Below are positions 52,745 through 60,876 of a DNA stretch of 64,000 nt, one piece after another. Below the pieces are notes generated by a model. The model worked only from the letters and a program-made list of their open reading frames with translations. It did no database searches and was not told the origin of the DNA. Made by a program: the position numbers and the translations under genes. Location: NCBI RefSeq assembly GCF_003946645.1, contig NZ_RHOU01000008.1, forward strand, positions 1 to 64,000, given 5' to 3'. How positions within the stretch are numbered: position 1 is the first letter of the stretch; every line of letters starts with the position of its first letter. The stretch is from Lapidilactobacillus wuchangensis (GTDB lineage Bacteria > Bacillota > Bacilli > Lactobacillales > Lactobacillaceae).

Positions 52745-53056
52745 ATGACACAAACTAACTATGAAGTTACTTATATCATCAAGCCTGATATCGACGAAGA
52801 AGCTAAAGCTGCTTTGATCAAGCATTATGATGAAGTTTTAGCTGCAGATGGTGCTGAAGTGGTTGATTCTAAAGATTGGTCTAAGCGTCGTTTCGCTTAC
52901 GAAATCAACGATTACCGTGATGGTGTTTATCACATTGTTAATGTGAAAGCCGACAACGATAAAGCAATCAACGAATTTGACCGTTTGGCTAAAATCGACA
53001 GTGCCGTTTTACGTCACATGATCGTTAAACGTGATGACAAGAACGCTAAGAAATAA
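52745..53056 (+). CDS. rpsF: 30S ribosomal protein S6
   Basis: A 103-residue protein with [16 protein letters not shown] at the start and [16 protein letters not shown] near the end, as in all S6. It pairs with S18 on 16S rRNA. AGGAGGTG lies upstream of the ATG. First gene of rpsF-ssb-rpsR. Confidence 0.97.
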   Translation: MTQTNYEVTYIIKPDIDEEAKAALIKHYDEVLAADGAEVVDSKDWSKRRFAYEINDYRDGVYHIVNVKADNDKAINEFDRLAKIDSAVLRHMIVKRDDKNAKK

Positions 53057-53098
53057 TTTAAAACTTCAGTGAGATGAGTTCAGGAAGGGGATTTTTTT

Positions 53099-53659
53099 AT
53101 GATTAATCGTGTAGTGCTTATTGGTCGACTAACTCGGGATGTTGAATTACGTTATACCGGTAGCGGTACTGCAGTGGCAACTTTTACACTTGCCGTTAAT
53201 CGTCAATTTACGAATGCCCAAGGTGAACGTGAAGCTGATTTTATTTCATGTGTACTCTGGCGGAAAGCAGCGGAAAACTTCGCTAATTTCACGCATAAGG
53301 GATCTTTGGTTGGTGTCGAAGGCCGGGTGCAAACTCGTAACTACGAAAACAACCAAGGTAACCGGGTTTATGTCACTGAAGTTGTCGTTGATAACTTCTC
53401 GTTACTGGAACCAAAGAGTAGTCAAGATGGTAGCCACACGAATATGGGCGGCAACGCCAATAATGGTGGCGGTTATCAATCGAATAACAACACTAATAAT
53501 AACAATAACTTCAATAATCAGAATCCAACTGGCCCCACTAATGGGACTGCTAATAACCAAAATCAAGGCAACAATGGTGGCAATAATAATGCCACTAATG
53601 ATCCTTTTGCGGATAGTAGCGAACCAATTGATATTTCTGATGACGATTTACCATTCTAA
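53099..53659 (+). CDS. ssb: Single-stranded DNA-binding protein
   Basis: A 186-residue SSB: OB-fold (1-110; [20 protein letters not shown]), a long Asn/Gly-rich disordered linker (about 115-172) and the C-terminal acidic tip DISDDDLPF, which recruits repair and replication partners. Standard position between rpsF and rpsR. Confidence 0.98.
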   Translation: MINRVVLIGRLTRDVELRYTGSGTAVATFTLAVNRQFTNAQGEREADFISCVLWRKAAENFANFTHKGSLVGVEGRVQTRNYENNQGNRVYVTEVVVDNFSLLEPKSSQDGSHTNMGGNANNGGGYQSNNNTNNNNNFNNQNPTGPTNGTANNQNQGNNGGNNNATNDPFADSSEPIDISDDDLPF

Positions 53660-53695
53660 AGAACTTATTGATCACGCTTGAGAGGAGGAACTAAC

Positions 53696-53932
53696 ATGGC
53701 TCAACAACGTCGTGGCGGCCGTCGTCGCCGTAAGGTCGATTTTATCGCTGCTAATCACATCGAATATATCGATTACAAAGACACAGAATTGTTGAAACGT
53801 TTTATCTCAGAACGAGGTAAAATTTTACCACGCCGCGTAACTGGTACGAGTGCTAAAAACCAACGTAAATTAACAGTTGCGATCAAGCGTGCACGGATCA
53901 TGGGCTTATTGCCTTTCGTCAGTGCAGAATAA
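53696..53932 (+). CDS. rpsR: 30S ribosomal protein S18
   Basis: A 78-residue basic protein with [19 protein letters not shown] and the [20 protein letters not shown] motif. The ATG at 53696 has AGAGGAGG upstream; the longer frame is not needed. Last gene of its operon. Confidence 0.97.
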   Translation: MAQQRRGGRRRRKVDFIAANHIEYIDYKDTELLKRFISERGKILPRRVTGTSAKNQRKLTVAIKRARIMGLLPFVSAE

Positions 53933-53945
53933 TTCTGAATAAACA

Positions 53946-53980
53946 AACCTCACTTAGCTTTGGGCTGAGTGGGGTTTTTA
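53946..53980 (+). terminator. Terminator of the rpsF-ssb-rpsR operon
   Basis: CTCACTTAGC with GGCTGAGTG-type stem followed by T5. Confidence 0.8.
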
Positions 53981-54050
53981 TTTTACAATCAGCAGTAAGG
54001 CAATTTCGAAATTGCCAGCATCGTAGTCGTGGTTTTAAAGCAAAACTTAT

Positions 54051-54224
54051 TTTAGGCAGAGTAGTGGCCAACACCGTTCCGGCCGGCGGGTTGTGGAACG
54101 GTGTGGGCGTTGATTTGAGCTGATTGCTAGCGCAACAATCTCGAATACAAGACTTATTGTAAGTGCTAAAGCACCAACAATAATTTCACACCTGACACCC
54201 CGGCGGCCTCCACTGCGTTTTGAG
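54051..54224 (-). repeat. Structured dispersed repeat, copy 14 (CCGCCGG subtype)
   Basis: A full minus-strand copy. Next to the core it has GGTGTG/CACACC where other copies have GCCG/CGGC or GCTGTG/CACAGC. Paired divergently with copy 15. Confidence 0.85.
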
Positions 54225-54383
54225 CTAGATCAGTTCACTTTAGCTTAGTTCGATTAAATGGCAGTACTAGAAAAGTTGGCTTGGCCTGGCAGCAAAATTG
54301 AAGTTGTGAGATAAGTCAGATATTTGCTGCAATCTTACAATGCCTGCATTGATTACTAGCAAGGATAAAGTGAACCACCTCAA

Positions 54384-54556
54384 TTCCAGACGGCGTGGAG
54401 GGATCTTGGCGTCAGCCGCCAAATTGTTCTTAGTGGCTGTGCCACTTAGTACAAGACTTGTATCTGAGACAATTTGGTCTTTAATTGGCTCAGATCAACG
54501 TCGGCCGCGTTCCACGCTAAGCAGCCCGGAACAGAGTCAGACGCCATTCTGTTTTT
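54384..54556 (+). repeat. Structured dispersed repeat, copy 15 (type 1)
   Basis: A full copy. P3 is ATCTGAG/CTCAGAT; P1 is CTTGGCGT with ACGCTAAG, one pair changed to G-U. Upstream flank GATTACTAGCAAGGATAAAGTGAACC resembles that of copy 6. Confidence 0.87.
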
Positions 54557-54571
54557 GCACTTATGTCACAG

Positions 54572-54645
54572 CTTCAAATCGATGCCGGCCGTGTTCCACA
54601 ACCAGCAAGCCCGCAATGGAGTCAGAACTAGTTCTGTTTTAACAG
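54572..54645 (+). repeat. Structured repeat, 3' fragment (copy 15f)
   Basis: The 3' part of a type 1 element of the GGTTGT/ACAACC subtype, beginning at GCTTCAAATC and lying 15 bp after full copy 15. Confidence 0.78.
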
Positions 54646-54762
54646 TTTTAACAGCTTCATCAGGTTCAAAGCCTTGCCAGATAGGAAGACTACAGAGAAA
54701 ACTAATTTATGGTAGAATAGTTTTGAATGGATACTTAGCGAAACTAACAACGAAGGGGTATT

Positions 54763-56796
54763 ATGAAGAAGTTTATTAATTTCTTAAAGGATAAATTTGC
54801 TTTACCGACCTTTTTCGCCGATTTGCAACTGCGGGTTATCGCGTTAACCGTTCTCGGTATAGCTATTGCTGCTAGTGTGATTGCTTTGATCATTGAGCCA
54901 ATTTTTGGCCTTATTTTTCTGGTCGCAATCATTTTACTAGTCGGCGTTATTTTCTATGGGTTTGAAGTACTTTCTAAAAATACCAATCAGTATGTTTCTG
55001 ACTTGTCCTATCGCATTAAACGGGGCGAACAAGAAGCGTTGATCCAAATGCCGATTGGGATTATGTTGTTTGATACTGATTATGAGATACAGTGGGTCAA
55101 TCCGACTTTGCAGAAGTATCTTGGCGATCGCAGTGTTCTAGGCCGCAAGATCAAAGATGTAGATGCTGATTTGGCGACGTTAATTGAACAACATCAAGAA
55201 GATGATGTTTCACGAATTGTTGACTGGGGCGAGTATAAGTTTGAAATCACCCTACAAGCCAAAGTCGGGGCACTTTATTTATTAGATGTGACCCACTCAG
55301 CTAAAATCGAGCAACGATTTATTGATCAACAAATTGTTATCGGCCAAATTTTCGTTGATAATTATGATGAAATCACCCAAACAATGGACGATCAGGGCGT
55401 TTCTAATTTAAGTAATTACCTGACCAACCGCTTGAGTAATTGGGCTAGCCGTTATGAAATGTTCTTAAAACGAGTTGATGAGGATCATTTCTTTGTTTTA
55501 GCCTATGCCCAATCATTGGCTAAAGCCGAGAAAAACAAGTTTCAAATTTTGGATCGCATTCGTGAAGATACCTCGGCACAGAACTTTCCGATTACTCTCA
55601 GCGTCGGTTTTGCCTATGGTAGTGATAACTTAGCTGACTTAGCTGTTACTTCCCAGAACAACCTTGATTTGGCTTTAGGCCGTGGTGGTGATCAAGTTGT
55701 CGTCCGTGCTAAGGGCCAACAAGCACGTTTCTACGGTGGTAAAACGAATCCAATGGAGAAACGGACGCGTGTTAGAGCGCGAATGATCAGTCAGGCACTG
55801 CAAGGCTTATTTACCCAGGTTCAAGATATTTATGTCATGGGCCACAATCACCCAGATATGGATGCGATTGGGGCTTCATTGGGGATTCGCCGGATTGCGC
55901 AAATGAATAATGTGAAGTGTCATATTGTCCTTGATCAATCGTCAATTCATTCTGATGTTCAGCGATTAGTTGAGGAAATCAAACGTTATCCAGATTTAAT
56001 TCAATGTGTGGTCACGCCAGAGCAGGCCTTGGCAGCGGCAACTGCAAAGAGTATGCTAATTATGGTTGATCATTCGAAGCCATCAATTTCGATCAGTCCT
56101 GAGTTATACCATAAATTAGAGCAACGGGTTGTCATCATTGACCACCATCGTCGTGGCGAGGAATTCCCTGAGAATCCAATGCTGACCTACATTGAACCGT
56201 ATGCGTCCTCAACTTGTGAGTTGATTACTGAGATTTTTGAGTATCAACCAACTGATGCTGAGCCGTTGAATAAGATCGAAGCAACAGCGATGTTAGCTGG
56301 TATTTCAGTCGATACCCAATCGTTTGCCCAACGCACTGGGACCCGGACTTTTGATGCGGCTAGTTATTTACGTTCAGTCGGTGCTGACAATTCAATGGTG
56401 CAACGGTTATTGAAGGAAAATGCTGACGACTTCATTCAACGCAATCATTTGATTGACGGCATGGAAATGGTGCGGCCACGAATTGCTTTAGCTGCAGGTG
56501 AAGAAGATCAAGCTTATGACCCAGTTATTGCGGCACAAGCAGCTGATACGATTCTCAGGTTGGCCGGAATCGATGCGTCCTTTGTCATTAGTCGACGCGT
56601 TGATAACGTCATCGCCATTTCGGCTCGCAGTTTAGGTGACTTTAACGTTCAGATAATTATGGAAAAAATGGGTGGTGGCGGCCATTTATCTAACGCCGCG
56701 ACTCAACTTAAGGACACCACGATTGAAGACGCTAAGAAGCAATTAATTACGATTCTGAACCAGCAAGATCAAACTGATCAGGATCAGCAATCATAG
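54763..56796 (+). CDS. gdpP: Cyclic di-AMP phosphodiesterase GdpP
   Basis: A 677-residue membrane enzyme. Two membrane segments (about 24-70), a PAS domain (about 90-150), a degenerate GGDEF domain (about 175-310) and a DHH-DHHA1 phosphodiesterase (about 345-660; GHNHPDMDAIGAS, IDHHRRG, GGGGHLSNAA). It degrades c-di-AMP to pApA, linked to potassium and wall homeostasis. GAAGGGG precedes the ATG. rplI follows after 12 bp with its own AGGAGG. Confidence 0.95.
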   Translation: MKKFINFLKDKFALPTFFADLQLRVIALTVLGIAIAASVIALIIEPIFGLIFLVAIILLVGVIFYGFEVLSKNTNQYVSDLSYRIKRGEQEALIQMPIGIMLFDTDYEIQWVNPTLQKYLGDRSVLGRKIKDVDADLATLIEQHQEDDVSRIVDWGEYKFEITLQAKVGALYLLDVTHSAKIEQRFIDQQIVIGQIFVDNYDEITQTMDDQGVSNLSNYLTNRLSNWASRYEMFLKRVDEDHFFVLAYAQSLAKAEKNKFQILDRIREDTSAQNFPITLSVGFAYGSDNLADLAVTSQNNLDLALGRGGDQVVVRAKGQQARFYGGKTNPMEKRTRVRARMISQALQGLFTQVQDIYVMGHNHPDMDAIGASLGIRRIAQMNNVKCHIVLDQSSIHSDVQRLVEEIKRYPDLIQCVVTPEQALAAATAKSMLIMVDHSKPSISISPELYHKLEQRVVIIDHHRRGEEFPENPMLTYIEPYASSTCELITEIFEYQPTDAEPLNKIEATAMLAGISVDTQSFAQRTGTRTFDAASYLRSVGADNSMVQRLLKENADDFIQRNHLIDGMEMVRPRIALAAGEEDQAYDPVIAAQAADTILRLAGIDASFVISRRVDNVIAISARSLGDFNVQIIMEKMGGGGHLSNAATQLKDTTIEDAKKQLITILNQQDQTDQDQQS

Positions 56797-56808
56797 GAGG
56801 TTACAACA

Positions 56809-57261
56809 ATGAAAGTTATCTTTTTGAAAGACGTACGTGGTAAAGGCAAGCGTGGCGATGTGAAGGAAGTTCCTGATGGCTATGCTCGTAACTTTTTAAT
56901 TAAAAATGGTGCTGCCAAAGTTGCAACTAAAGAGGCCATTAGCCAATTACAAGGCCAACAAAAAGCTGAAGCAAAGCAATTAGCCAATGAAAAAGCTGAA
57001 GCCGTCGCCGTTAAAGAAAAGTTGGAAGCTGACGACACTGTTGTTCAATTGAAGTCAAAAGCTGGCGCTGATAGCCGTTTATTTGGTTCAGTACCAAGTA
57101 AACAAATCGTGGAAGCTTTAGCTAAACAATACGACATCACTATTGATAAACGTAAATTACAGTTAGCAGAGCCAATTAAGGCACTGGGCTACACTAATGT
57201 GCCTGCGAAGCTTTTTAATGGTGTTAATGCCACAATTCGTGTTCACATCACGGCTGAGTAG
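56809..57261 (+). CDS. rplI: 50S ribosomal protein L9
   Basis: A 150-residue L9: start [20 protein letters not shown], connecting helix rich in Lys/Glu/Ala, and C-terminal domain [17 protein letters not shown]. Its position between gdpP and dnaB is the Firmicute standard. Confidence 0.98.
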   Translation: MKVIFLKDVRGKGKRGDVKEVPDGYARNFLIKNGAAKVATKEAISQLQGQQKAEAKQLANEKAEAVAVKEKLEADDTVVQLKSKAGADSRLFGSVPSKQIVEALAKQYDITIDKRKLQLAEPIKALGYTNVPAKLFNGVNATIRVHITAE

Positions 57262-57290
57262 ACTTACAATTGTCGTTAATGAATAAATTA

Positions 57291-57332
57291 CGGCCGTCCA
57301 TGAGGATTCAATTCCCCTTGGCGGTTTTTTTT
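57291..57332 (+). terminator. Terminator after rplI
   Basis: GC-rich imperfect hairpin (ACGGCCGTCCATGAGG with CCCCTTGGCGGT) and T8. A TATAAT at 57334-57339 just after it may serve dnaB. Confidence 0.7.
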
Positions 57333-57406
57333 ACTATAATAGAATCAACGAGCTTAGATTTATTAAACAGGTTTTGGCGTTATAACGCTCGTAACGAGGA
57401 GCAGAA

Positions 57407-58798
57407 ATGGATAATATAGCAAATCAATTACCACCAAATAGTGAAGAAGCCGAGCAGTCAGTCCTAGGGGCCGTTTTTTTGCAACCGGAATCTTTAATTG
57501 ATGCCATGGAATATTTAACACCGGCTGATTTTTATCACCATGCCAACCAAATAGTTTTTCAAGCAATGATCAATTTAAATGATCAGAACTTGGCCATTGA
57601 TGTCGTTACGATGCGTAATGAGTTGGAAAGCCATCATCAATTAGAGGATATTGGTGGCATTGGCTACTTAAGTGACTTGGCCATGGCCACACCAACCGCA
57701 CGTAATATTAGCTATTACGCTAAAATTGTTGAAGAAAAATCCATGTTGCGTAACTTGATTGGTGCAGCCAACCATATTATCAAAGATAGTTATCAGCAAG
57801 ATGATGACGCGGCAACGATTCTTGATGGTGCTGAGCGTGAAATCATGGATGTCGGCCAAAATCGTAATCGTAACGGCTTTAAGCAAATTAGTGATGTGTT
57901 AACGGAGTCGTTGGCCAATATTGATGCCTTAACGCAAAATGATAGCACGGTAACGGGTCTTTCAACGGGTTATGCAGACTTGGATAAAATCACAGCTGGC
58001 TTACATCCGGATGAGTTATTGATCTTAGCAGCGCGGCCTGGTGTTGGTAAGACAGCCTTTGCATTAAATATTGCCCAAAATATCGGAACGCGTAATGAAG
58101 ATACTTCAATTGCTATCTTTAGCCTGGAAATGGGTGCTGAACAGTTAGTCAACCGGATGGTTTGTGCGGAAGGCAGTATTGATGCGGGCCATTTGCGAAC
58201 AGGCCAGTTAAATGATGCTGAATGGCAACAATTAGTTGTCGCCATGGCCAGCCTGGCCAAAGCCAAAATTTATATTGATGATACGCCAGGTGTTAAGATG
58301 GCTGAAATTCGAGCCAAGTGTCGACGCCTGCAACAAGAACAGAAAAACTTAGGATTGATCGTAATCGATTATCTACAGCTGATTGAAGGTAGCGGTCAAG
58401 AAAACCGACAACAAGAAGTTTCAGCAATCTCGCGGCAATTAAAGAAATTAGCCAAAGAATTACATGTACCAGTTATTGCTTTATCACAACTTTCTCGTGG
58501 CGTTGAACAACGTCAGGATAAACGACCAGTTTTATCTGATATTCGTGAGTCAGGTTCAATTGAACAGGATGCGGATATTGTCGCTTTCTTATATCGTGAT
58601 GATTACTATCGTGATGAAGGCGAAGATGGTGATGGCGATATTTCAGGTTCACCAGCTGTTAATGATGACGATGATCAAAATGTTGGTCCCGTAGAAGTGA
58701 TCATTGAAAAGAACCGTTCCGGTGCGCGAGGAACCGTTAATCTGTTGTTTGTAAAATCATTTAATAAATTCTCGTCAGTTTCAACACGAGAACAATAG
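57407..58798 (+). CDS. dnaB: Replicative DNA helicase DnaB
   Basis: A 463-residue hexameric helicase (called DnaC in Bacillus). N-terminal primase-interaction domain (1-150; PPNSEEAEQSVLGAVFL), RecA-like motor with Walker A AARPGVGKTAFALN, Walker B IVIDYLQLI and SDIRESGSIEQDAD. Normal length. Start ATG behind AACGAGGAGCAGAA. Confidence 0.97.
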   Translation: MDNIANQLPPNSEEAEQSVLGAVFLQPESLIDAMEYLTPADFYHHANQIVFQAMINLNDQNLAIDVVTMRNELESHHQLEDIGGIGYLSDLAMATPTARNISYYAKIVEEKSMLRNLIGAANHIIKDSYQQDDDAATILDGAEREIMDVGQNRNRNGFKQISDVLTESLANIDALTQNDSTVTGLSTGYADLDKITAGLHPDELLILAARPGVGKTAFALNIAQNIGTRNEDTSIAIFSLEMGAEQLVNRMVCAEGSIDAGHLRTGQLNDAEWQQLVVAMASLAKAKIYIDDTPGVKMAEIRAKCRRLQQEQKNLGLIVIDYLQLIEGSGQENRQQEVSAISRQLKKLAKELHVPVIALSQLSRGVEQRQDKRPVLSDIRESGSIEQDADIVAFLYRDDYYRDEGEDGDGDISGSPAVNDDDDQNVGPVEVIIEKNRSGARGTVNLLFVKSFNKFSSVSTREQ

Positions 58799-58807
58799 CT
58801 AATAAAA

Positions 58808-58843
58808 ATAGTAGGATTATTTCCCGGGAAATAATCCTATTTT
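58808..58843 (+). terminator. Terminator after dnaB
   Basis: AGGATTATTTCCC/GGGAAATAATCCT (58813-58838), a perfect 26-bp palindrome without a spacer, with A and T tracts on both sides. Confidence 0.8.
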
Positions 58844-58887
58844 GCTATTATAAGATAAAATTATCAGAAATAGTTATGAAAGCGTTT

Positions 58888-58942
58888 AAAATGCGAACAT
58901 TAGCAACTAAAAATTGATTAATATTAGCATTAATGATAAGAT
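58888..58942 (+). promoter_or_regulatory. purA promoter with possible PurBox
   Basis: TTGATT (58914-58919) and TAAGAT (58937-58942), 17-bp spacing. Upstream, AAAATGCGAACATT (58889-58902) resembles the lactococcal/bacillar PurBox core CCGAAC with one mismatch, suggesting PurR control. Confidence 0.5.
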
Positions 58943-58985
58943 ATGCTTTGGCGTCTGATTTAATCAAGAAAAGGGAGCTGTCGAA

Positions 58986-60272
58986 ATGACTGGTGTGGTA
59001 GTAATTGGTACTCAATGGGGCGATGAAGGAAAAGGTAAGATTACCGATTTTCTTAGTCAGAAAGCAAATGCAATTGTGCGCTATCAAGGTGGCGACAATG
59101 CCGGGCATACCATTAAGAATGCGGGACATGTTTACAAACTGCGATTAATTCCATCTGGAATATTGTATTCAGATAAATTTAGTATTCTTGGTAATGGGGT
59201 AGTTGTTAATCCGGAATCATTAGTTGGCGAAATTGCTCATATCCATGAAGAGTCATTAAGTACTGATAAATTTGTCATTTCTAATCGGGCTCATTTAATT
59301 CTGCCATATCATATTGCCTTAGATAAGGCACAAGAAATTTATCGCGGTGCTAATAAGATTGGTACGACCAATCGTGGTATCGGCCCAGCATACATGGATA
59401 AAGCAAGTCGTTGCGGTATTCGCATGGCTGATTTGTTGGAACGCGATGTTTTCGCCGAAAAATTAGCCGAAAATCTTAAATTTAAGAATGAGTTATTAAC
59501 AAAAGTGTATCATCAAGATCCATTATCTTTCGACGATATTTTTGAAAAGTTTTATCAATATGGACAACAATTAGCACCTTTTGTTCAGGATACATCAGTC
59601 TTAATTGATCAGACTGCTCAACAGGGTGGTAATATCCTCTTTGAAGGTGCTCAAGGCGTGATGCTTGACCTAGATCAAGGAACTTATCCTTATGTCACTT
59701 CATCTAACCCAGCCGGTGGTGTTTCAGTTGGTGCCGGGGTTGGCCCTTCGACAATTGATCATGTTGTTGGTGTTGCCAAAGCATATACTTCTCGCGTTGG
59801 TGATGGCCCTTTCCCAACTGAGCAGTTGAACGAAACCGGTGATTTTATTCGTGAAGCTGGTCATGAATATGGGGTGGTTACGAAACGTCCTCGTAGAATT
59901 GGCTGGTTTGACGCGGTAGTTATTCGTCATGCTCGTCGTGTTGCTGGGTTGACAGATTTATGCTTAAATTCGATTGATGTCTTAACTGGCTTGCCAACTG
60001 TTAAAATTTGCGTTGGTTATCAGTTAAATGGTGAAACAATTGATCGTTATCCAGCTAGTTTAAACGAATTGGCTAAATGCCAACCCGTTTATGAAGAATT
60101 ACCAGGTTGGACAGAAGATATTACTGGAGCTAAGGCTTTAACTGACTTACCTGAAAATGCACAACATTATTTACAACGAGTTGCTGAACTGACCGGTGTG
60201 CCATTGGCTACTTTTGCAGTTGGCCCTGATCGTCATCAAACCGTTATTTTACACGATGTTTGGGCAAAATAA
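58986..60272 (+). CDS. purA: Adenylosuccinate synthetase
   Basis: A 428-residue GTP-dependent enzyme of AMP synthesis (IMP plus aspartate). The N-terminal [16 protein letters not shown] loop with catalytic Asp, GGDNAGHT with catalytic His, and [12 protein letters not shown] are intact. AAGGGAGC precedes the ATG. Monocistronic. Confidence 0.97.
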   Translation: MTGVVVIGTQWGDEGKGKITDFLSQKANAIVRYQGGDNAGHTIKNAGHVYKLRLIPSGILYSDKFSILGNGVVVNPESLVGEIAHIHEESLSTDKFVISNRAHLILPYHIALDKAQEIYRGANKIGTTNRGIGPAYMDKASRCGIRMADLLERDVFAEKLAENLKFKNELLTKVYHQDPLSFDDIFEKFYQYGQQLAPFVQDTSVLIDQTAQQGGNILFEGAQGVMLDLDQGTYPYVTSSNPAGGVSVGAGVGPSTIDHVVGVAKAYTSRVGDGPFPTEQLNETGDFIREAGHEYGVVTKRPRRIGWFDAVVIRHARRVAGLTDLCLNSIDVLTGLPTVKICVGYQLNGETIDRYPASLNELAKCQPVYEELPGWTEDITGAKALTDLPENAQHYLQRVAELTGVPLATFAVGPDRHQTVILHDVWAK

Positions 60273-60302
60273 TTGATTTTAATTAACATTAGCGCACCAC
60301 AT

Positions 60303-60340
60303 AAAAAAGCTGCCATCTTAATTTGATGGCAGCTTTTTTA
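60303..60340. terminator. Bidirectional terminator after purA
   Basis: GCTGCCATC/GATGGCAGC with A and T runs, shared with the convergent small membrane-protein gene. Confidence 0.9.
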
Positions 60341-60373
60341 TGTAAGACGAATCATTAAGCTGAATCGAAATCG

Positions 60374-60535
60374 TTAATGCTTTTTTGTTGATGAAACTAA
60401 CCCGTAAACTGCTTCCGCTAACATACCAAGACCCATTAAGTACATTGAGGCCATGCTTTGATGCACTAATAAAAGAATGACCACTAAAGCGTAAATAATG
60501 ACTAGCAAGATATTTAACCATTTTGGATTACCCAT
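60374..60535 (-). CDS. Small membrane protein (53 aa)
   Basis: A 53-residue protein starting MGNPKWLNILLVIIYALVV, with two hydrophobic helices (about 7-24 and 31-48) and a basic end SSTKKH. GGGAGATGAG lies before the ATG. A candidate structured RNA with its own promoter and terminator is immediately upstream on the same strand, so expression could depend on read-through. The family is not recognised. Confidence 0.78.
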   Translation of the reverse strand: MGNPKWLNILLVIIYALVVILLLVHQSMASMYLMGLGMLAEAVYGLVSSTKKH

Positions 60536-60582
60536 TTAACTCATCTCCCAAAATGATTTTAGCACTTTTCTTCGAGAAATAA

Positions 60583-60652
60583 AAAAGAGAACACAAGCCT
60601 GTTTTCTAAACGCTGACGCGCCAGCAGACTTTGTTCTCAGGGTTTGGCACCC
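60583..60652 (-). ncRNA. Candidate structured leader or small RNA
   Basis: Minus strand: extended -10 TGATATAAT (TATAAT at 60659-60664) predicts an RNA from about 60652. It folds as GGGT/ACCC hairpin, then a 14-bp stem GAGAACA-AAGTCTG/CAGGCTT-G-TGTTCTC with one bulge, enclosing GCTGG-CGCG-TCAGC, and ends in T6. It ends about 50 bp before the 53-aa membrane-protein gene. It matches no riboswitch class I know. Confidence 0.6.
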
Positions 60653-60717
60653 AAAAGTATTATATCATGTTTTCGAGAAAAGAAAAGTAAGCTTTCAAAA
60701 TATGTGAGCCAGTAAAT

Positions 60718-60733
60718 TGTTCCACGTGGAACA
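60718..60733. promoter_or_regulatory. parS-like site 1
   Basis: TGTTCCACGTGGAACA, a perfect palindrome matching the ParB-binding parS consensus (TGTTNCACGTGNAACA). Confidence 0.8.
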
Positions 60734-60840
60734 TCTGGCTGTTAGCAAAATGACAGTTGCAATATTAATTGAATCAAAATCAATCGACTTATTTAAGACA
60801 AAACGGCGCTAATAGCTTATAATTAAGGCATTACCAGAAT

Positions 60841-60856
60841 TGTTCCACATGAAACA
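60841..60856. promoter_or_regulatory. parS-like site 2
   Basis: TGTTCCACATGAAACA differs from TGTTTCACGTGAAACA at two positions. It lies 108 bp from site 1 in the leader of the aminopeptidase gene. Confidence 0.65.
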
Positions 60857-60876
60857 ATCGAATAGGAGATGGAAAA

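Noticed and set aside
1-54645. Repeat family interpreted as an IS element with its own transposase
   Set aside because: No copy or pair contains a transposase gene, and the only transposase-like frame (44962-45588) is not flanked by the repeats.
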